A stretch of DNA of 64,000 bases from JADKIH01 sp031427625 (lineage in GTDB: Bacteria > Bacteroidota > Bacteroidia > AKYH767-A > 2013-40CM-41-45): positions 17,912 through 81,911 of the forward strand of contig JANPNV010000012.1 of NCBI GenBank assembly GCA_031427625.1, in the 5' to 3' direction. The notes below the pieces were generated by a model. That model ran no database searches. It saw nothing but the letters and a program-made list of their open reading frames with translations, and was not told the origin of the DNA. Made by a program: the position numbers and the translations under genes. Every line of letters starts with the position of its first letter. The first letter of the stretch is position 1. This document shows, in pieces, positions 37,063-46,776 of the stretch.

Positions 37063-38592
37063 TTAATGTTTGAAATGCCTGTAACCCGTCATAACCATTA
37101 CCAGATGATGGCAATTGCAATAATCAATGGACTCCTGATCTTTCACTGAACCTCCCGGTTGAATTATTGCTTTTATTCCTGCATTTCCGGCAATTTCAAC
37201 ACAATCCGGAAAAGGGAAAAATGCATCACTTGCCATAGCCGCACCATTTATGTCGAAGCCAAAATTATTTGCCTTGCTAATTGCTTGGTTCAAAGCATCA
37301 ACTCGGGAAGTTTGACCTGTTCCACTACCAAGAAGCTGCTTGTTTCTGGCGATAACAATGGTATTTGACTTCAGATGTTTTACAATCTTGTTGGCAAATT
37401 CGAGATCTGCATATTGTTCGATTGTCGGTTCAGCAAGAGTGGCCGTTTTCATATCAGTTGCAATCTCTGTATGGCTATCACGATCTTGTTCCGCTACGCC
37501 ATTCAGGACTGTCCTATATTGACGCAATGGAAGTTCTGTCTTTTTAAGAACGAGTAAGATGCGGTTTTTTTTCTGTTTAAGGATCGATAATGCTTCATCA
37601 TCGAATGATGGAGCAATTAATACTTCAAAGAATATTTTATTAATCTCTGCTGCTACTGCCGCATTTAAGTTTTGGTTTAAACATATGACGCCGCCAAAGG
37701 CAGAAACCGGGTCACCTGCCAGCGCTTTTGACCAGGCATTGAGCACATCATCCGATGAAGCCAAACCACAGGCATTATTATGCTTTGTGATAACGACGGT
37801 TGGCTCGTTAAATTCTGTAATCAAGCCGACTGCTGCATCAATATCTAAAAGATTATTGAAAGAAATTTCCTTTCCATGAAGCTGGTCGAACATCGTGTTT
37901 AAGTCGCCAAAAAATTCTGCCTTTTGATGTGGATTTTCTCCATAACGAAGGCTTCTTGACTCAAGTATACTTTTTTTAAACGCAGGTATTTTTTCGGTTT
38001 TATTAAAATAATTAAAAATCGCAGTATCATAATGCGAAGAAATATTAAATGCATTTGCAGCCATTAACCTCCGATCAGAGATTGACGTATATCCCTTTTT
38101 TTCATCCAGAATATGACAGAGGAAATCATACTGATTCCGCGATGGGATTATCAATACATCGTTAAAATTTTTTGCTGCCGCCCTAATCAATGAAATTCCA
38201 CCAATATCAATTTTTTCGATGATATCTTCGGATGATGCTACCGTTGAAACGGTGGACTCAAACGGATAAAGATCTACGATAACAAGGTCAATGTCAGGAA
38301 TACTATGCTCTTCCATTTCCGAACGATCTTCGTTATTATTTCTGCGACCTAAAATTCCTCCAAAAATTCTTGGATGAAGTGTTTTTACCCGACCGCCAAG
38401 GATTGATGGGAAATCGGTAACGCTCTCTACTGCAGTAACAGGAATTTTCATGGCCTCAATAAACTCCTGAGTACCGCCTGTAGCATACAACTTAACATCA
38501 AGCTTGTTCAGCAATCTGACAATAACATCAAGTTTATCTTTATGATATACAGATATCAGCGCACTACGAATTTTTTTATCGGTTATCATCAT
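37063..38592 (-). CDS. purH: Bifunctional AICAR transformylase / IMP cyclohydrolase
   Basis: The 509-residue protein performs the last two steps of de novo purine synthesis. The N-terminal IMP cyclohydrolase domain (MGS-like, about 1-190) shows ALISVYHKDKL, LYATGGT and KTLHPRIFGGIL. The C-terminal transformylase has the catalytic Lys-His in VITKHNNACGLA and ends in the standard TGYRHFKH. Two consecutive ATGs are possible starts (38592, 38589). It is transcribed alone; the 197-base spacer to mreB holds nothing else I can support. Confidence 0.96.
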   Translation of the reverse strand: MMITDKKIRSALISVYHKDKLDVIVRLLNKLDVKLYATGGTQEFIEAMKIPVTAVESVTDFPSILGGRVKTLHPRIFGGILGRRNNNEDRSEMEEHSIPDIDLVIVDLYPFESTVSTVASSEDIIEKIDIGGISLIRAAAKNFNDVLIIPSRNQYDFLCHILDEKKGYTSISDRRLMAANAFNISSHYDTAIFNYFNKTEKIPAFKKSILESRSLRYGENPHQKAEFFGDLNTMFDQLHGKEISFNNLLDIDAAVGLITEFNEPTVVITKHNNACGLASSDDVLNAWSKALAGDPVSAFGGVICLNQNLNAAVAAEINKIFFEVLIAPSFDDEALSILKQKKNRILLVLKKTELPLRQYRTVLNGVAEQDRDSHTEIATDMKTATLAEPTIEQYADLEFANKIVKHLKSNTIVIARNKQLLGSGTGQTSRVDALNQAISKANNFGFDINGAAMASDAFFPFPDCVEIAGNAGIKAIIQPGGSVKDQESIDYCNCHHLVMVMTGYRHFKH

Positions 38593-38776
38593 GAATGAGG
38601 GCGCAATTTTAGGGAAATAAGAGGCCCATTATACGATGAAGTGAAAATTTCTTGCCCTAAAAAACAGATTTATTTATCCGCGATAAATGTAATTTTCAGT
38701 GGTGTAAAAAACATGCAGAAAGAGCCTTCTGATGCTACTGTTTCTTATTCACTTTTCAATAGTACATTTGCATTCC

Positions 38777-40045
38777 ATGAATTCATCATTCTCACTTTTT
38801 TTACGACTATTCAGCGAGAGTTTTCTGTTCGCATTTCAAGCCTTGCGCGTAAATAAACTACGCACCTTTTTGTCGCTGCTTGGAATTACCATTGGAATAT
38901 TCGCAATCATTTCTGTTTTTACTGTTACTGATTCTCTCGAACGGAAAATCCGCAGTGACGTATCCTCATTAGGCAACAATGTGATTTATGTTCAGAAATG
39001 GCCATGGGTTCCTGAAGGCGGCGGTGATTATCCCTGGTGGAAATATATGAACCGGCCTGTACCCGGAATTAAGGAAATGAATGAGCTGGACAAGAAAAGT
39101 TCTACTGCCTCTGCAATGGCTTATGTAGCGGATATTGGTTCTCAGACGCTCAAGCATAAAAGCAGTTCAGTTGAGAATTGCAATATTATCTGCGCCTCTC
39201 ACAAATATGACGAAGTCAAAAATTTTGATATCTCCGAGGGACGGTATTTTACAGAAAGCGAATCGAATTCAGGAAAGCCAGTAGCACTGATCGGAGATGA
39301 CATTAAAGGCGCTCTTTTCCCAAAAGGCAACGCTATTGGTAACGAGTTGGTAGTAAGAGGTTACAAACTCACCATCATAGGGACAATTGAGAAACAGGGA
39401 AGCAGCTTAATCGACAATTCCCTTGATAATGTCGTAATCATTCCGATAAATTTTGCACGAAGTATCATTAACCTGCGCTCAAATGATATCGATCCGTTTA
39501 TTATGGTGAAAGCCCGGGAAGGTATCGCTACAACTGAAATAAAGGATGAACTCCGCGGCGCAATGAGATCGGTGAGAAAGCTAAAGCCCCTTGAATCTGA
39601 AGATTTTGCCCTGAATGAAACAAGCTTACTATCCAATGGACTGGAACAATTATTCAGCACATTAAATATTGCAGGCTGGATTATCGGAATATTCGCCATT
39701 CTCGTTGGCGGATTCGGAATTGCCAACATCATGTTCGTTTCGGTAAAAGAACGAACGAATGTAATCGGAATACAAAAATCTCTCGGATCAAAAAATTACT
39801 TTATTCTCCTTCAGTTTCTCATTGAAGCTGTTGTCTTATGTATCATTGGTGGATGCATCGGACTTCTGCTTGTACTTTTGCTTTCAATCGCTGCCACAAA
39901 TGCCACGGGCTTCGACCTCACACTTACAACCGGTAATATTGTTATGGGAATTTTTATTTCTGCAATTATCGGAATCATCAGCGGATACATCCCTGCATAC
40001 CAGGCATCACAAATGAATCCGGTTGACGCAATTCGTGCCGTCTGA
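38777..40045 (+). CDS. ABC transporter permease, MacB/FtsX type
   Basis: Starting at ATG 38777, the product has 422 residues: a basic N-terminus, TM1 (LLGITIGIFAIISVFTV), a MacB_PCD periplasmic domain (about 50-270) and three C-terminal helices of the FtsX domain ending in the typical PAYQASQMNPVDAIRA. Such permeases pair with a MacB/LolD-type ATPase, but none is encoded nearby. The frame is open 15 codons upstream, but that start adds an implausible segment. An exact TACATTTG box lies 6 bases before the chosen ATG, hinting at a near-leaderless message. Confidence 0.87.
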   Translation: MNSSFSLFLRLFSESFLFAFQALRVNKLRTFLSLLGITIGIFAIISVFTVTDSLERKIRSDVSSLGNNVIYVQKWPWVPEGGGDYPWWKYMNRPVPGIKEMNELDKKSSTASAMAYVADIGSQTLKHKSSSVENCNIICASHKYDEVKNFDISEGRYFTESESNSGKPVALIGDDIKGALFPKGNAIGNELVVRGYKLTIIGTIEKQGSSLIDNSLDNVVIIPINFARSIINLRSNDIDPFIMVKAREGIATTEIKDELRGAMRSVRKLKPLESEDFALNETSLLSNGLEQLFSTLNIAGWIIGIFAILVGGFGIANIMFVSVKERTNVIGIQKSLGSKNYFILLQFLIEAVVLCIIGGCIGLLLVLLLSIAATNATGFDLTLTTGNIVMGIFISAIIGIISGYIPAYQASQMNPVDAIRAV

Positions 40046-40127
40046 AAAATGTATCGGATGAACGTAATTTAAACCTCGCTGCGACCTTTTTTTTTAATAA
40101 GTTTGCTGACAAACAATCCAGACATAA

Positions 40128-42053
40128 ATGAGGTCAAAAGAAAAAAGGATCGTCACCATTTTTATTTTTTCTACAATACTGGGTTCTCTTTTTTTTTCCG
40201 GTTGCGGTTCCGATAAAGCCGGAGACGAAATCGGCATGGTGAAACCAAATAATTACCCTGATATATACGATGTCAGAAGAAATGAAATTTTTCTCGCCCC
40301 AGGTGTTACTGGTCCTGAAGATAAATCTGCTCTTGCAGGAAAAATTTCTACATCCTGGACACGCTACTACTCCAGTTCTTCTAATCGATTAGCAATACTA
40401 TTAACCGATACAACTGCAAGTTGGTTGGGCATCGCCCATGGATTAAAAACCATGGGAATACCATTCATGATTACAACCGATTACCGAAAAGCGATCGAAC
40501 ATAAAGTGGTCATTGTATATCCAGTAATATCGGGAGCAATATTATCGCCAGAAGCTTTGCAGGCTCTTGCTGCTTTTCCACGCAACGGAGGAACATTAAT
40601 TGGCACTCAGGTTCTTGGCGGCCTCAACGAAATTTTTGGATTCTCAGAACCTGTGCCAAGTAAACAGCGCTTCGAAATAATTATCCCAATAGATTCGAAT
40701 TCTGTTATCGCCGGCGAATTTACTGATTCAAAAGAAACAGAAATTTCAATCGGAAATAAAGAAAGATTTAAGGAAACTATCGGAACATATAGTTATTCAA
40801 AACCGCAGTATGCTCCCGTTGCTACCTATGAAGATAAATCAGCCGCCATCGTCATGAAGCCTTATGAAAATGGTGTCGCCTATGCTTTCGGTTTTGATAT
40901 CGGTTTCCTTATTCTAAAAGGTCATAACATAAGACATCAGGGTTTTAACCGATCTAAGTTTAACAGTTTCGAACCAACGATTGATGTGTTATTACGACTA
41001 TTGAAAAATATTTACCTTGAAGGAGATAGAGATGCTTCCTATATTTCAACTGTTCCATATAATAGAAATCTGTCTGTTTGTATTACTCACAATATTAATT
41101 TCGAAAAAGCACTCGATCACGCTGTTCTTTTTGCAAAAGAAGAACAGAAAATAAATATTCATTCTACATACTTCGTCCAGACAAAATACATTCGTGACAG
41201 TCATACCAGAATTTTCAATGGGCTCGATGATTTCGAAAAGCTCCAAAAGATATCTCAGGCAGGTATGGATATTCAGAGTAATTCAGTTTCCGGCTCACCT
41301 CTTTTCGATGAATTCGAGCAAGGTACAGGCGAAGAAATTTATCCAAATTACAAACCATACGTAATGGCCTGGGAAAAAACTTATCATGGAACCATCTTCG
41401 GTGAAATGAGAGTAAGCCGGTTCCTGATAGACCGGTTCGTACCCGGGAATTCTACTGTGGCATTTCGATCAACATATATGTACACCCCTTTTACATATCC
41501 GCAAAGTCTTCTTGCATGTGGATACAGGTTCAGCTCCTCCGTACCAGCCAATGCCGCACTAACACATTTCCCGTTTCAACTTAATTACAACAGAGAATAT
41601 GATTCAGAAGTACAGGCATTTGAATTTCCTGTAACCGATGATGATGAAATACCTCCATTTAATCTTGAGCGCGCGAACAGTGCAATTGCCCTTGCAAAAA
41701 AAATAGCACGATATGGCGGATGTTTCATTGGTCAGGTACATCCTAATTCAACCGGACTTGCTGTCGAGAAAAAATTTGTTGAGGCAGTAAAAGATTTCGC
41801 ATGGTTTGGCACTCTAAAAGATTTCGGTTTGTGGTGGGCAGCACGGAATGAAGTTACACTCGATGTTCATCATTCAGAATCCGGAAGAGTTGTTATTGTC
41901 ACAGTGCCTAAACGGATGGAAGGACTTGCAATCATGTTACCGGTACGATCAACACCTTTGTATGTTGAAGGCGGCGGAAAATATTCTGTCGACGGGAAAC
42001 TTATTATTTTCGAACTGGCAGAAGGAGTAATTAAAATTACACTGAATAATTAA
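40128..42053 (+). CDS. Lipoprotein with deacetylase-like fold lacking metal ligands
   Basis: The 641-residue lipoprotein (lipobox SLFFSGCGS) has an N-terminal Rossmann-like or glutamine-amidotransferase-like segment (about 75-250, with RLAILLTDTTASWLG and NGGTLIGTQVLGG), a middle-to-C-terminal region with the NodB/polysaccharide-deacetylase layout (about 310-570) and a small C-terminal beta domain. In the deacetylase region, motif 1 reads THNIN where family members have an Asp-Asp or His-Asp, and motif 2 reads QSNSVSGS where HSxxH is expected, so the zinc ligands are missing. It is probably a carbohydrate-binding or structural pseudoenzyme. It lies between the permease gene and convergent mfd. 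Confidence 0.7.
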   Translation: MRSKEKRIVTIFIFSTILGSLFFSGCGSDKAGDEIGMVKPNNYPDIYDVRRNEIFLAPGVTGPEDKSALAGKISTSWTRYYSSSSNRLAILLTDTTASWLGIAHGLKTMGIPFMITTDYRKAIEHKVVIVYPVISGAILSPEALQALAAFPRNGGTLIGTQVLGGLNEIFGFSEPVPSKQRFEIIIPIDSNSVIAGEFTDSKETEISIGNKERFKETIGTYSYSKPQYAPVATYEDKSAAIVMKPYENGVAYAFGFDIGFLILKGHNIRHQGFNRSKFNSFEPTIDVLLRLLKNIYLEGDRDASYISTVPYNRNLSVCITHNINFEKALDHAVLFAKEEQKINIHSTYFVQTKYIRDSHTRIFNGLDDFEKLQKISQAGMDIQSNSVSGSPLFDEFEQGTGEEIYPNYKPYVMAWEKTYHGTIFGEMRVSRFLIDRFVPGNSTVAFRSTYMYTPFTYPQSLLACGYRFSSSVPANAALTHFPFQLNYNREYDSEVQAFEFPVTDDDEIPPFNLERANSAIALAKKIARYGGCFIGQVHPNSTGLAVEKKFVEAVKDFAWFGTLKDFGLWWAARNEVTLDVHHSESGRVVIVTVPKRMEGLAIMLPVRSTPLYVEGGGKYSVDGKLIIFELAEGVIKITLNN

Positions 42054-42060
42054 GTCAGCC

Positions 42061-45000
42061 TTAAACCAATTTTCCAAAATCTATCAGCTGAACCAGTGCC
42101 TCATTCGCATCTTCAACGGAATCTATATCTCTTAATGTCAATGAAAGTTTTGCCTTGTCTTCCTTCAGGCGAACTTTATGTGAATTCTTCTGAACATATT
42201 TCAGCACGGTTGAAAAAACTTCTGACTGGTAAAAATGCGATGTCTGATTACTTACAAAGTATCCGATAAATCTTTTATTCTTCAAAAGTATTTTTTCAAA
42301 GCCCAACTTCTCTGCCAGCCAACGAAGTCGTATTGTAGCCAATAGCTCTATTGCCGGACGAGGTAACGGACCAAAACGGTCACGAAGATGATTCTCAAAC
42401 TCCTTAAGCTTTTCTTCTGTACTAATATTATCCAGTTCCTTGTACAACAATAATCGTTCAGATACGCTGTTAACAAAATCGGAGGGCAATAATATTTCGA
42501 GATCTGTATCGATCTGACAATCGCTTACGAACTTTTTCTCTTCACGTTCCTGAATAAATAATCCTGCAAATTCTGTCTCCTTAAGTTCAGTAATCGCTTC
42601 ATCTAAAATCTTATGGTACATCTCAAAACCGATCTCAGAAATAAAACCGCTTTGTTCTCCCCCAAGTAAATTACCTGCTCCACGAATGTCGAGGTCACGC
42701 ATAGACACATTAAAACCAGAACCCAGATCCGAAAATTCTTCGATCGCTTTCAATCGCTGTTTAGCTTCATTAGTCAATACCGAAAACGGCGGAGAAAGTA
42801 AATAGCAATATGCTTTTTTATTTGAACGCCCAACTCTTCCTCTCATCTGGTGCAAATCACTTAGTCCGAAATTCTGCGCCTGATTTATGATAATCGTATT
42901 TGCATTGGGAATATCAATTCCTGATTCAATAATCGTCGTCGAAATTAATACGTCACTTTCGCCTTCGATAAAAGTCATCAGTGTTTCTTCAAGTTTATCG
43001 CCATCCATCTGTCCGTGTGCTACGGCAATTCTTACATGAGGACAAAGTCTTGTAATAAGAGCAGAAATATCATGAATGTCCTGTACACGGTTATGAACAA
43101 AAAACACCTGTCCACTTCTTGCCACTTCATAGTTAATAGCTTCGCGAATAAATTTTTCGTTAAACTCCAGTATTTCCGTTGTTACAGGATAACGGTTGGG
43201 CGGAGGCGTGTTAATTATACTCAGGTCGCGCGCTCCCATCAGTGAAAACTGAAGCGTACGTGGTATCGGTGTTGCTGTAAGTGTAAGCGTATCCACATTA
43301 ACCTTGATGGCTTTAAGTTTTTCCTTCGCAGCCACACCAAATTTCTGTTCTTCATCAATGACCATCAAGCCGATGTTACTAAACTTTACATCTTTTCCTA
43401 ACAATCTGTGAGTTCCGATAATGATGTCGATTTTCCCATCAGCAAGTTCCTGAAGTGTTTCCTTCTGGCGTGCAGCCGACTTAAATCTGTTTATATAATC
43501 AACACGGCATGGAAAATCTTTTAGCCTGTCACGAAATGTATTGTAATGCTGAAGTGCTAATATTGTTGTTGGAACGAGGATTGCCACTTGCTTACTATCA
43601 GCTACAGCTTTAAATGCAGCACGAACTGCAATTTCTGTTTTTCCGAAACCAACATCACCGCAGATTAATCTATCCATCGGATATTCCTTTTCCATATCAC
43701 GCTTCACGTCAAGTGTCGATTTTACCTGATCAGGAGTATCTTCGTAAATAAAACTTGCTTCAAGTTCATTCTGCAAATATGAATCAGGACTAAATGCAAA
43801 ACCTTTTGCTGCCCTTCGCTTTGCATACAGCTGAATAAGATCCTTTGCAATATCCTTAACTCTCTTCTTCGTTTTTTGCTTCAGCGTTGCCCATGCACCT
43901 GAACCAAGCTTGTGAAGTGTGGGCACTGTTCCTTCTTTGCCTGAGTACTTTGCAATGCGATGCAGTGAATGTATACTCACATAAAGAATATCATTGTCTT
44001 TGTAGATTAACCGAACTGCCTCTTGTGGTTTTTCATTCACCATGATTGCTTCCAGGCCTGCAAATCTTCCTACACCATGATCAATGTGCGTTACATAATC
44101 CCCTGGCTTTAGCGATGATAGTTCTTTCATCGTAAGCGCTTCGCTCCTGTTTTGTTTTTTCTTCAGGCGAAATCTGTGATACCTGTCAAAAATCTGATGA
44201 TCTGTATAACATGCCAGTTTCAGTCCATGATCAATGAATCCTTCATGCAGGCTAAGCAAAAGCGAAGTGAACTCTACTTTGTTTTCGATAGCATGTTTTT
44301 TCTCCAGGTCTTCAAATATTGAATAAAGCCTTTCAATCTGTCTTGCAGTATCTGCGAAGATGATATTCTTAATTTTGTTCTTTTCGTTCTGCTGAAGATT
44401 TGTAATCAGCAAAGGGAAATTTTTGTTGAATGAAGGCTGAGGTGAGAATGAAAAAGAAACATCGAAATTTGTTTTCAAAAAAATTCTTTTCCCGAATTCT
44501 ACTACTGTTTTATCCTTTATTTTATTCTCTATTTCCTTTGCATCGTCATAAAACTTTTCCAGTTCTTCAATCGAAATATTATTTTCTTCTGAGATCCTTT
44601 TAAGATCAGGAAAAGCTAAAACAGACTGTAGATCTGATGTCCAGATTGTACTATTTACCGGAATAAAATCCAGAAATGCAGAACGCTCATCCTCCATCAG
44701 CTTTTTCTGGATGTTCGGCATTATCGCAATATGATTCATTGCCTGTACAGAAAGCTGAGTATTGGGATCAAATGTGCGTATGCTTTCAACATCATCACCA
44801 AAAAATTCAATCCTGTATGGCAGTTCGTTTGCAAAGGAATAAATATCTACTATTCCTCCACGAATAGAAAACTCTCCAGCCTGCTGTACAAAGTCGACAT
44901 TCTCGAATTCATGATGAAGAAGAAATTCGTTGATGAAGGAAACCGAAACACTCTCACCAACCCGCATGGCAATAGAATTTAGTTCGAGATTTTTTCGGGT

Positions 45001-45399
45001 GACTACTTTTTCGGCAATGGCTTCAGGATAAGAAATCACCAGTGTCCGGCTGTTTCTGTTAAGACGGCTAAGCACTTCAGCACGCATCAGAATATTCGAA
45101 TTATCGGGCTCGTCGGTCTGAAATGGTTTTTTATAGGATGCCGGAAAAAAAAGTGCCTGTCCTTCTCCAAGCAGGTTTTCAATATCGTTTAAAAAATAGG
45201 CCGCATCTTCGGCATCATTTAGTATAACTATATGCGATTGTGGTAATGTGGCTGACACTGCAGCCATAATCAATGGCTTCGACGAACCCACAAGACCGGT
45301 TAGATGAAGATACACTGGTTCAGGCTCATTCAGCTTTGAACGAATAGAAATTACTTCTGGCCGGGATTCGTAGAGTCCAAGCAATTGATGACGATCCAT
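42061..45399 (-). CDS. mfd: Transcription-repair coupling factor Mfd
   Basis: The 1112-residue DNA translocase removes stalled RNA polymerase and recruits UvrA. Domains in order: UvrB-like module (about 1-320), RNA-polymerase-interacting CarD-like domain (PGDYVTHIDHGVGRFAGLEAI region), RecG-like helicase with Walker A GDVGFGKTE, DEEQ box VIDEEQKFG, TATPIPRTLQ, QMRGRVGRS, and the C-terminal TRCF domain. Full length. Its end lies only 7 bases from the convergent gene's stop. The fbp gene is 40 bases upstream, so the two are probably cotranscribed. Confidence 0.97.
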   Translation of the reverse strand: MDRHQLLGLYESRPEVISIRSKLNEPEPVYLHLTGLVGSSKPLIMAAVSATLPQSHIVILNDAEDAAYFLNDIENLLGEGQALFFPASYKKPFQTDEPDNSNILMRAEVLSRLNRNSRTLVISYPEAIAEKVVTRKNLELNSIAMRVGESVSVSFINEFLLHHEFENVDFVQQAGEFSIRGGIVDIYSFANELPYRIEFFGDDVESIRTFDPNTQLSVQAMNHIAIMPNIQKKLMEDERSAFLDFIPVNSTIWTSDLQSVLAFPDLKRISEENNISIEELEKFYDDAKEIENKIKDKTVVEFGKRIFLKTNFDVSFSFSPQPSFNKNFPLLITNLQQNEKNKIKNIIFADTARQIERLYSIFEDLEKKHAIENKVEFTSLLLSLHEGFIDHGLKLACYTDHQIFDRYHRFRLKKKQNRSEALTMKELSSLKPGDYVTHIDHGVGRFAGLEAIMVNEKPQEAVRLIYKDNDILYVSIHSLHRIAKYSGKEGTVPTLHKLGSGAWATLKQKTKKRVKDIAKDLIQLYAKRRAAKGFAFSPDSYLQNELEASFIYEDTPDQVKSTLDVKRDMEKEYPMDRLICGDVGFGKTEIAVRAAFKAVADSKQVAILVPTTILALQHYNTFRDRLKDFPCRVDYINRFKSAARQKETLQELADGKIDIIIGTHRLLGKDVKFSNIGLMVIDEEQKFGVAAKEKLKAIKVNVDTLTLTATPIPRTLQFSLMGARDLSIINTPPPNRYPVTTEILEFNEKFIREAINYEVARSGQVFFVHNRVQDIHDISALITRLCPHVRIAVAHGQMDGDKLEETLMTFIEGESDVLISTTIIESGIDIPNANTIIINQAQNFGLSDLHQMRGRVGRSNKKAYCYLLSPPFSVLTNEAKQRLKAIEEFSDLGSGFNVSMRDLDIRGAGNLLGGEQSGFISEIGFEMYHKILDEAITELKETEFAGLFIQEREEKKFVSDCQIDTDLEILLPSDFVNSVSERLLLYKELDNISTEEKLKEFENHLRDRFGPLPRPAIELLATIRLRWLAEKLGFEKILLKNKRFIGYFVSNQTSHFYQSEVFSTVLKYVQKNSHKVRLKEDKAKLSLTLRDIDSVEDANEALVQLIDFGKLV

Positions 45400-45439
45400 A
45401 AATAATAATCAGCTAATTGCTAATTCAAAAATCAGCTGT

Positions 45440-46465
45440 TCAATTTGCCTTTGCCTCCAGTTGAGAATATTTAGTCATATATTCTTCTGCCATAGTTACC
45501 ATGTCTGAAGATCCTATAAATAATGGAGTACGTTCGTGAAGAGTTCTTGGTTGTAATTCAACAATACGTTGAAAACCATCGGATGCTTTTCCTCCTGCTT
45601 GCTCAATAATAAAAGCAAGTGGATTACATTCATACAATAACCGCAGTTTCCCTTTAGGAGATTTTAATGTAGAAGGATAAATAAATATACCACCCTTCAG
45701 TAAGTTCCGGTGAAAGTCAGCCACAAGCGAACCGATATACCTGGAAGAATAAGGCCTGACGGTTTTACTGTCTTCCACCTGACAGTATTTTATGTACTGT
45801 TTAACACCATCCGGAAAGTGGACGTAATTTCCTTCGTTGATTGAGTAAATATTTCCATTGCGTGGACATACCATATCAGCATGAGAAAGACAAAACTCTC
45901 CAATACTCGGATCCAGAGTAAAACCATTCACGCCTTTTCCCGTTGTATAAACCATCATCGTTGACGAGCCATATATTACATACCCTGCAGCAACCTGTTC
46001 AGTCCCTCGCTGCAAATAATCTGCCTCCTCAATTTTTCCGCTGAATGAGGTACGACGGTAAATTGAAAATATTGTACCTATCGCTACGTTTACATCAATG
46101 TTAGATGATCCGTCGAGTGGATCTACACAAACTATATACTTGGCATTTTTCGAAACAACGCTGTCGATGTGAATAAGACCTTCATTCTCTTCGGAAGCTA
46201 CCGCACATGTTTCACCACCTGCGCTAAGTGCAGCAATAAATTGTTCATTCGCAAATACATCAAGCTTTTTGACTGATTCGCCTTGAATGTTTATTGTGCC
46301 ATATTCACCCAGAATATCAGCAAGACCGGCTTTGTTTACTTCTCTGTTTACGATCTTGGCTGCAATGCCAATGTCGCGAAGTAGCCGCGACAGTTCCCCT
46401 TTTGCATATGGAAAATCTGTCTGACGTTCAATAATAAATTGACCAAGTGTTACAACTTTATTCAT
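45440..46465 (-). CDS. fbp: Fructose-1,6-bisphosphatase class 1
   Basis: The 341-residue gluconeogenic enzyme hydrolyses fructose-1,6-bisphosphate. The metal site motif DPLDGSSNIDVNVAIGTIF is intact, as are the Glu cluster (CAVASEENEG), RYIGSLVADFHRNLLKGGIF and YECNPLAFIIEQAGGKA. The start is placed at the Met of MNKVVTLGQFI (46465): this gives the normal length and leaves room for the TAGCTTTG promoter box at 46492-46499. The frame is open 31 codons further, but that extension lies across the promoter and looks non-coding. Confidence 0.95.
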   Translation of the reverse strand: MNKVVTLGQFIIERQTDFPYAKGELSRLLRDIGIAAKIVNREVNKAGLADILGEYGTINIQGESVKKLDVFANEQFIAALSAGGETCAVASEENEGLIHIDSVVSKNAKYIVCVDPLDGSSNIDVNVAIGTIFSIYRRTSFSGKIEEADYLQRGTEQVAAGYVIYGSSTMMVYTTGKGVNGFTLDPSIGEFCLSHADMVCPRNGNIYSINEGNYVHFPDGVKQYIKYCQVEDSKTVRPYSSRYIGSLVADFHRNLLKGGIFIYPSTLKSPKGKLRLLYECNPLAFIIEQAGGKASDGFQRIVELQPRTLHERTPLFIGSSDMVTMAEEYMTKYSQLEAKAN

Positions 46466-46776
46466 GCAGCAAATAAATATATGTTTATTGGCAAAGCTAA
46501 CAAAATCAATCGGCCTGAGTGCAGTAAAAATGGTCATACTGCCAGCTTTATTAAACAATAATATTTATGAAGATTATGAGGATATGACTTTTTTCAAAAA
46601 AATAAAGGCAAAGAACGCCATTCAATCTTCATCAGGATTATAACCCAGACCGGATTGTCGTCCACAGAGAATTAGTACCTTTCTCCACTTGCTTTTTATT
46701 GAAAAAAACTAACGATATCATCTAAAATAGGGTACTTAGAGGTTCCCATTTGTATATTCACGCCTTCAACCATTCT
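46466..46776. other. Divergent promoter region of fbp and serA
   Basis: This 311-base spacer holds the start-proximal promoter box of fbp (46492-46499, minus). I see no gene, RNA or riboswitch-like structure in the rest and no clear promoter for serA. Confidence 0.5.
46492..46499 (-). promoter_or_regulatory. -7 promoter box of fbp
   Basis: On the minus strand this reads TAGCTTTG, an exact TAnnTTTG match, 26 bases before the chosen fbp ATG. A matching -33 TTTG at the right spacing is not obvious. It decides against the longer fbp start. Confidence 0.45.

Noticed and set aside
46466..46558. Longer N-terminus for fructose-1,6-bisphosphatase
   Set aside because: The extra 31 codons cover the TAGCTTTG promoter box and exceed the usual enzyme length.
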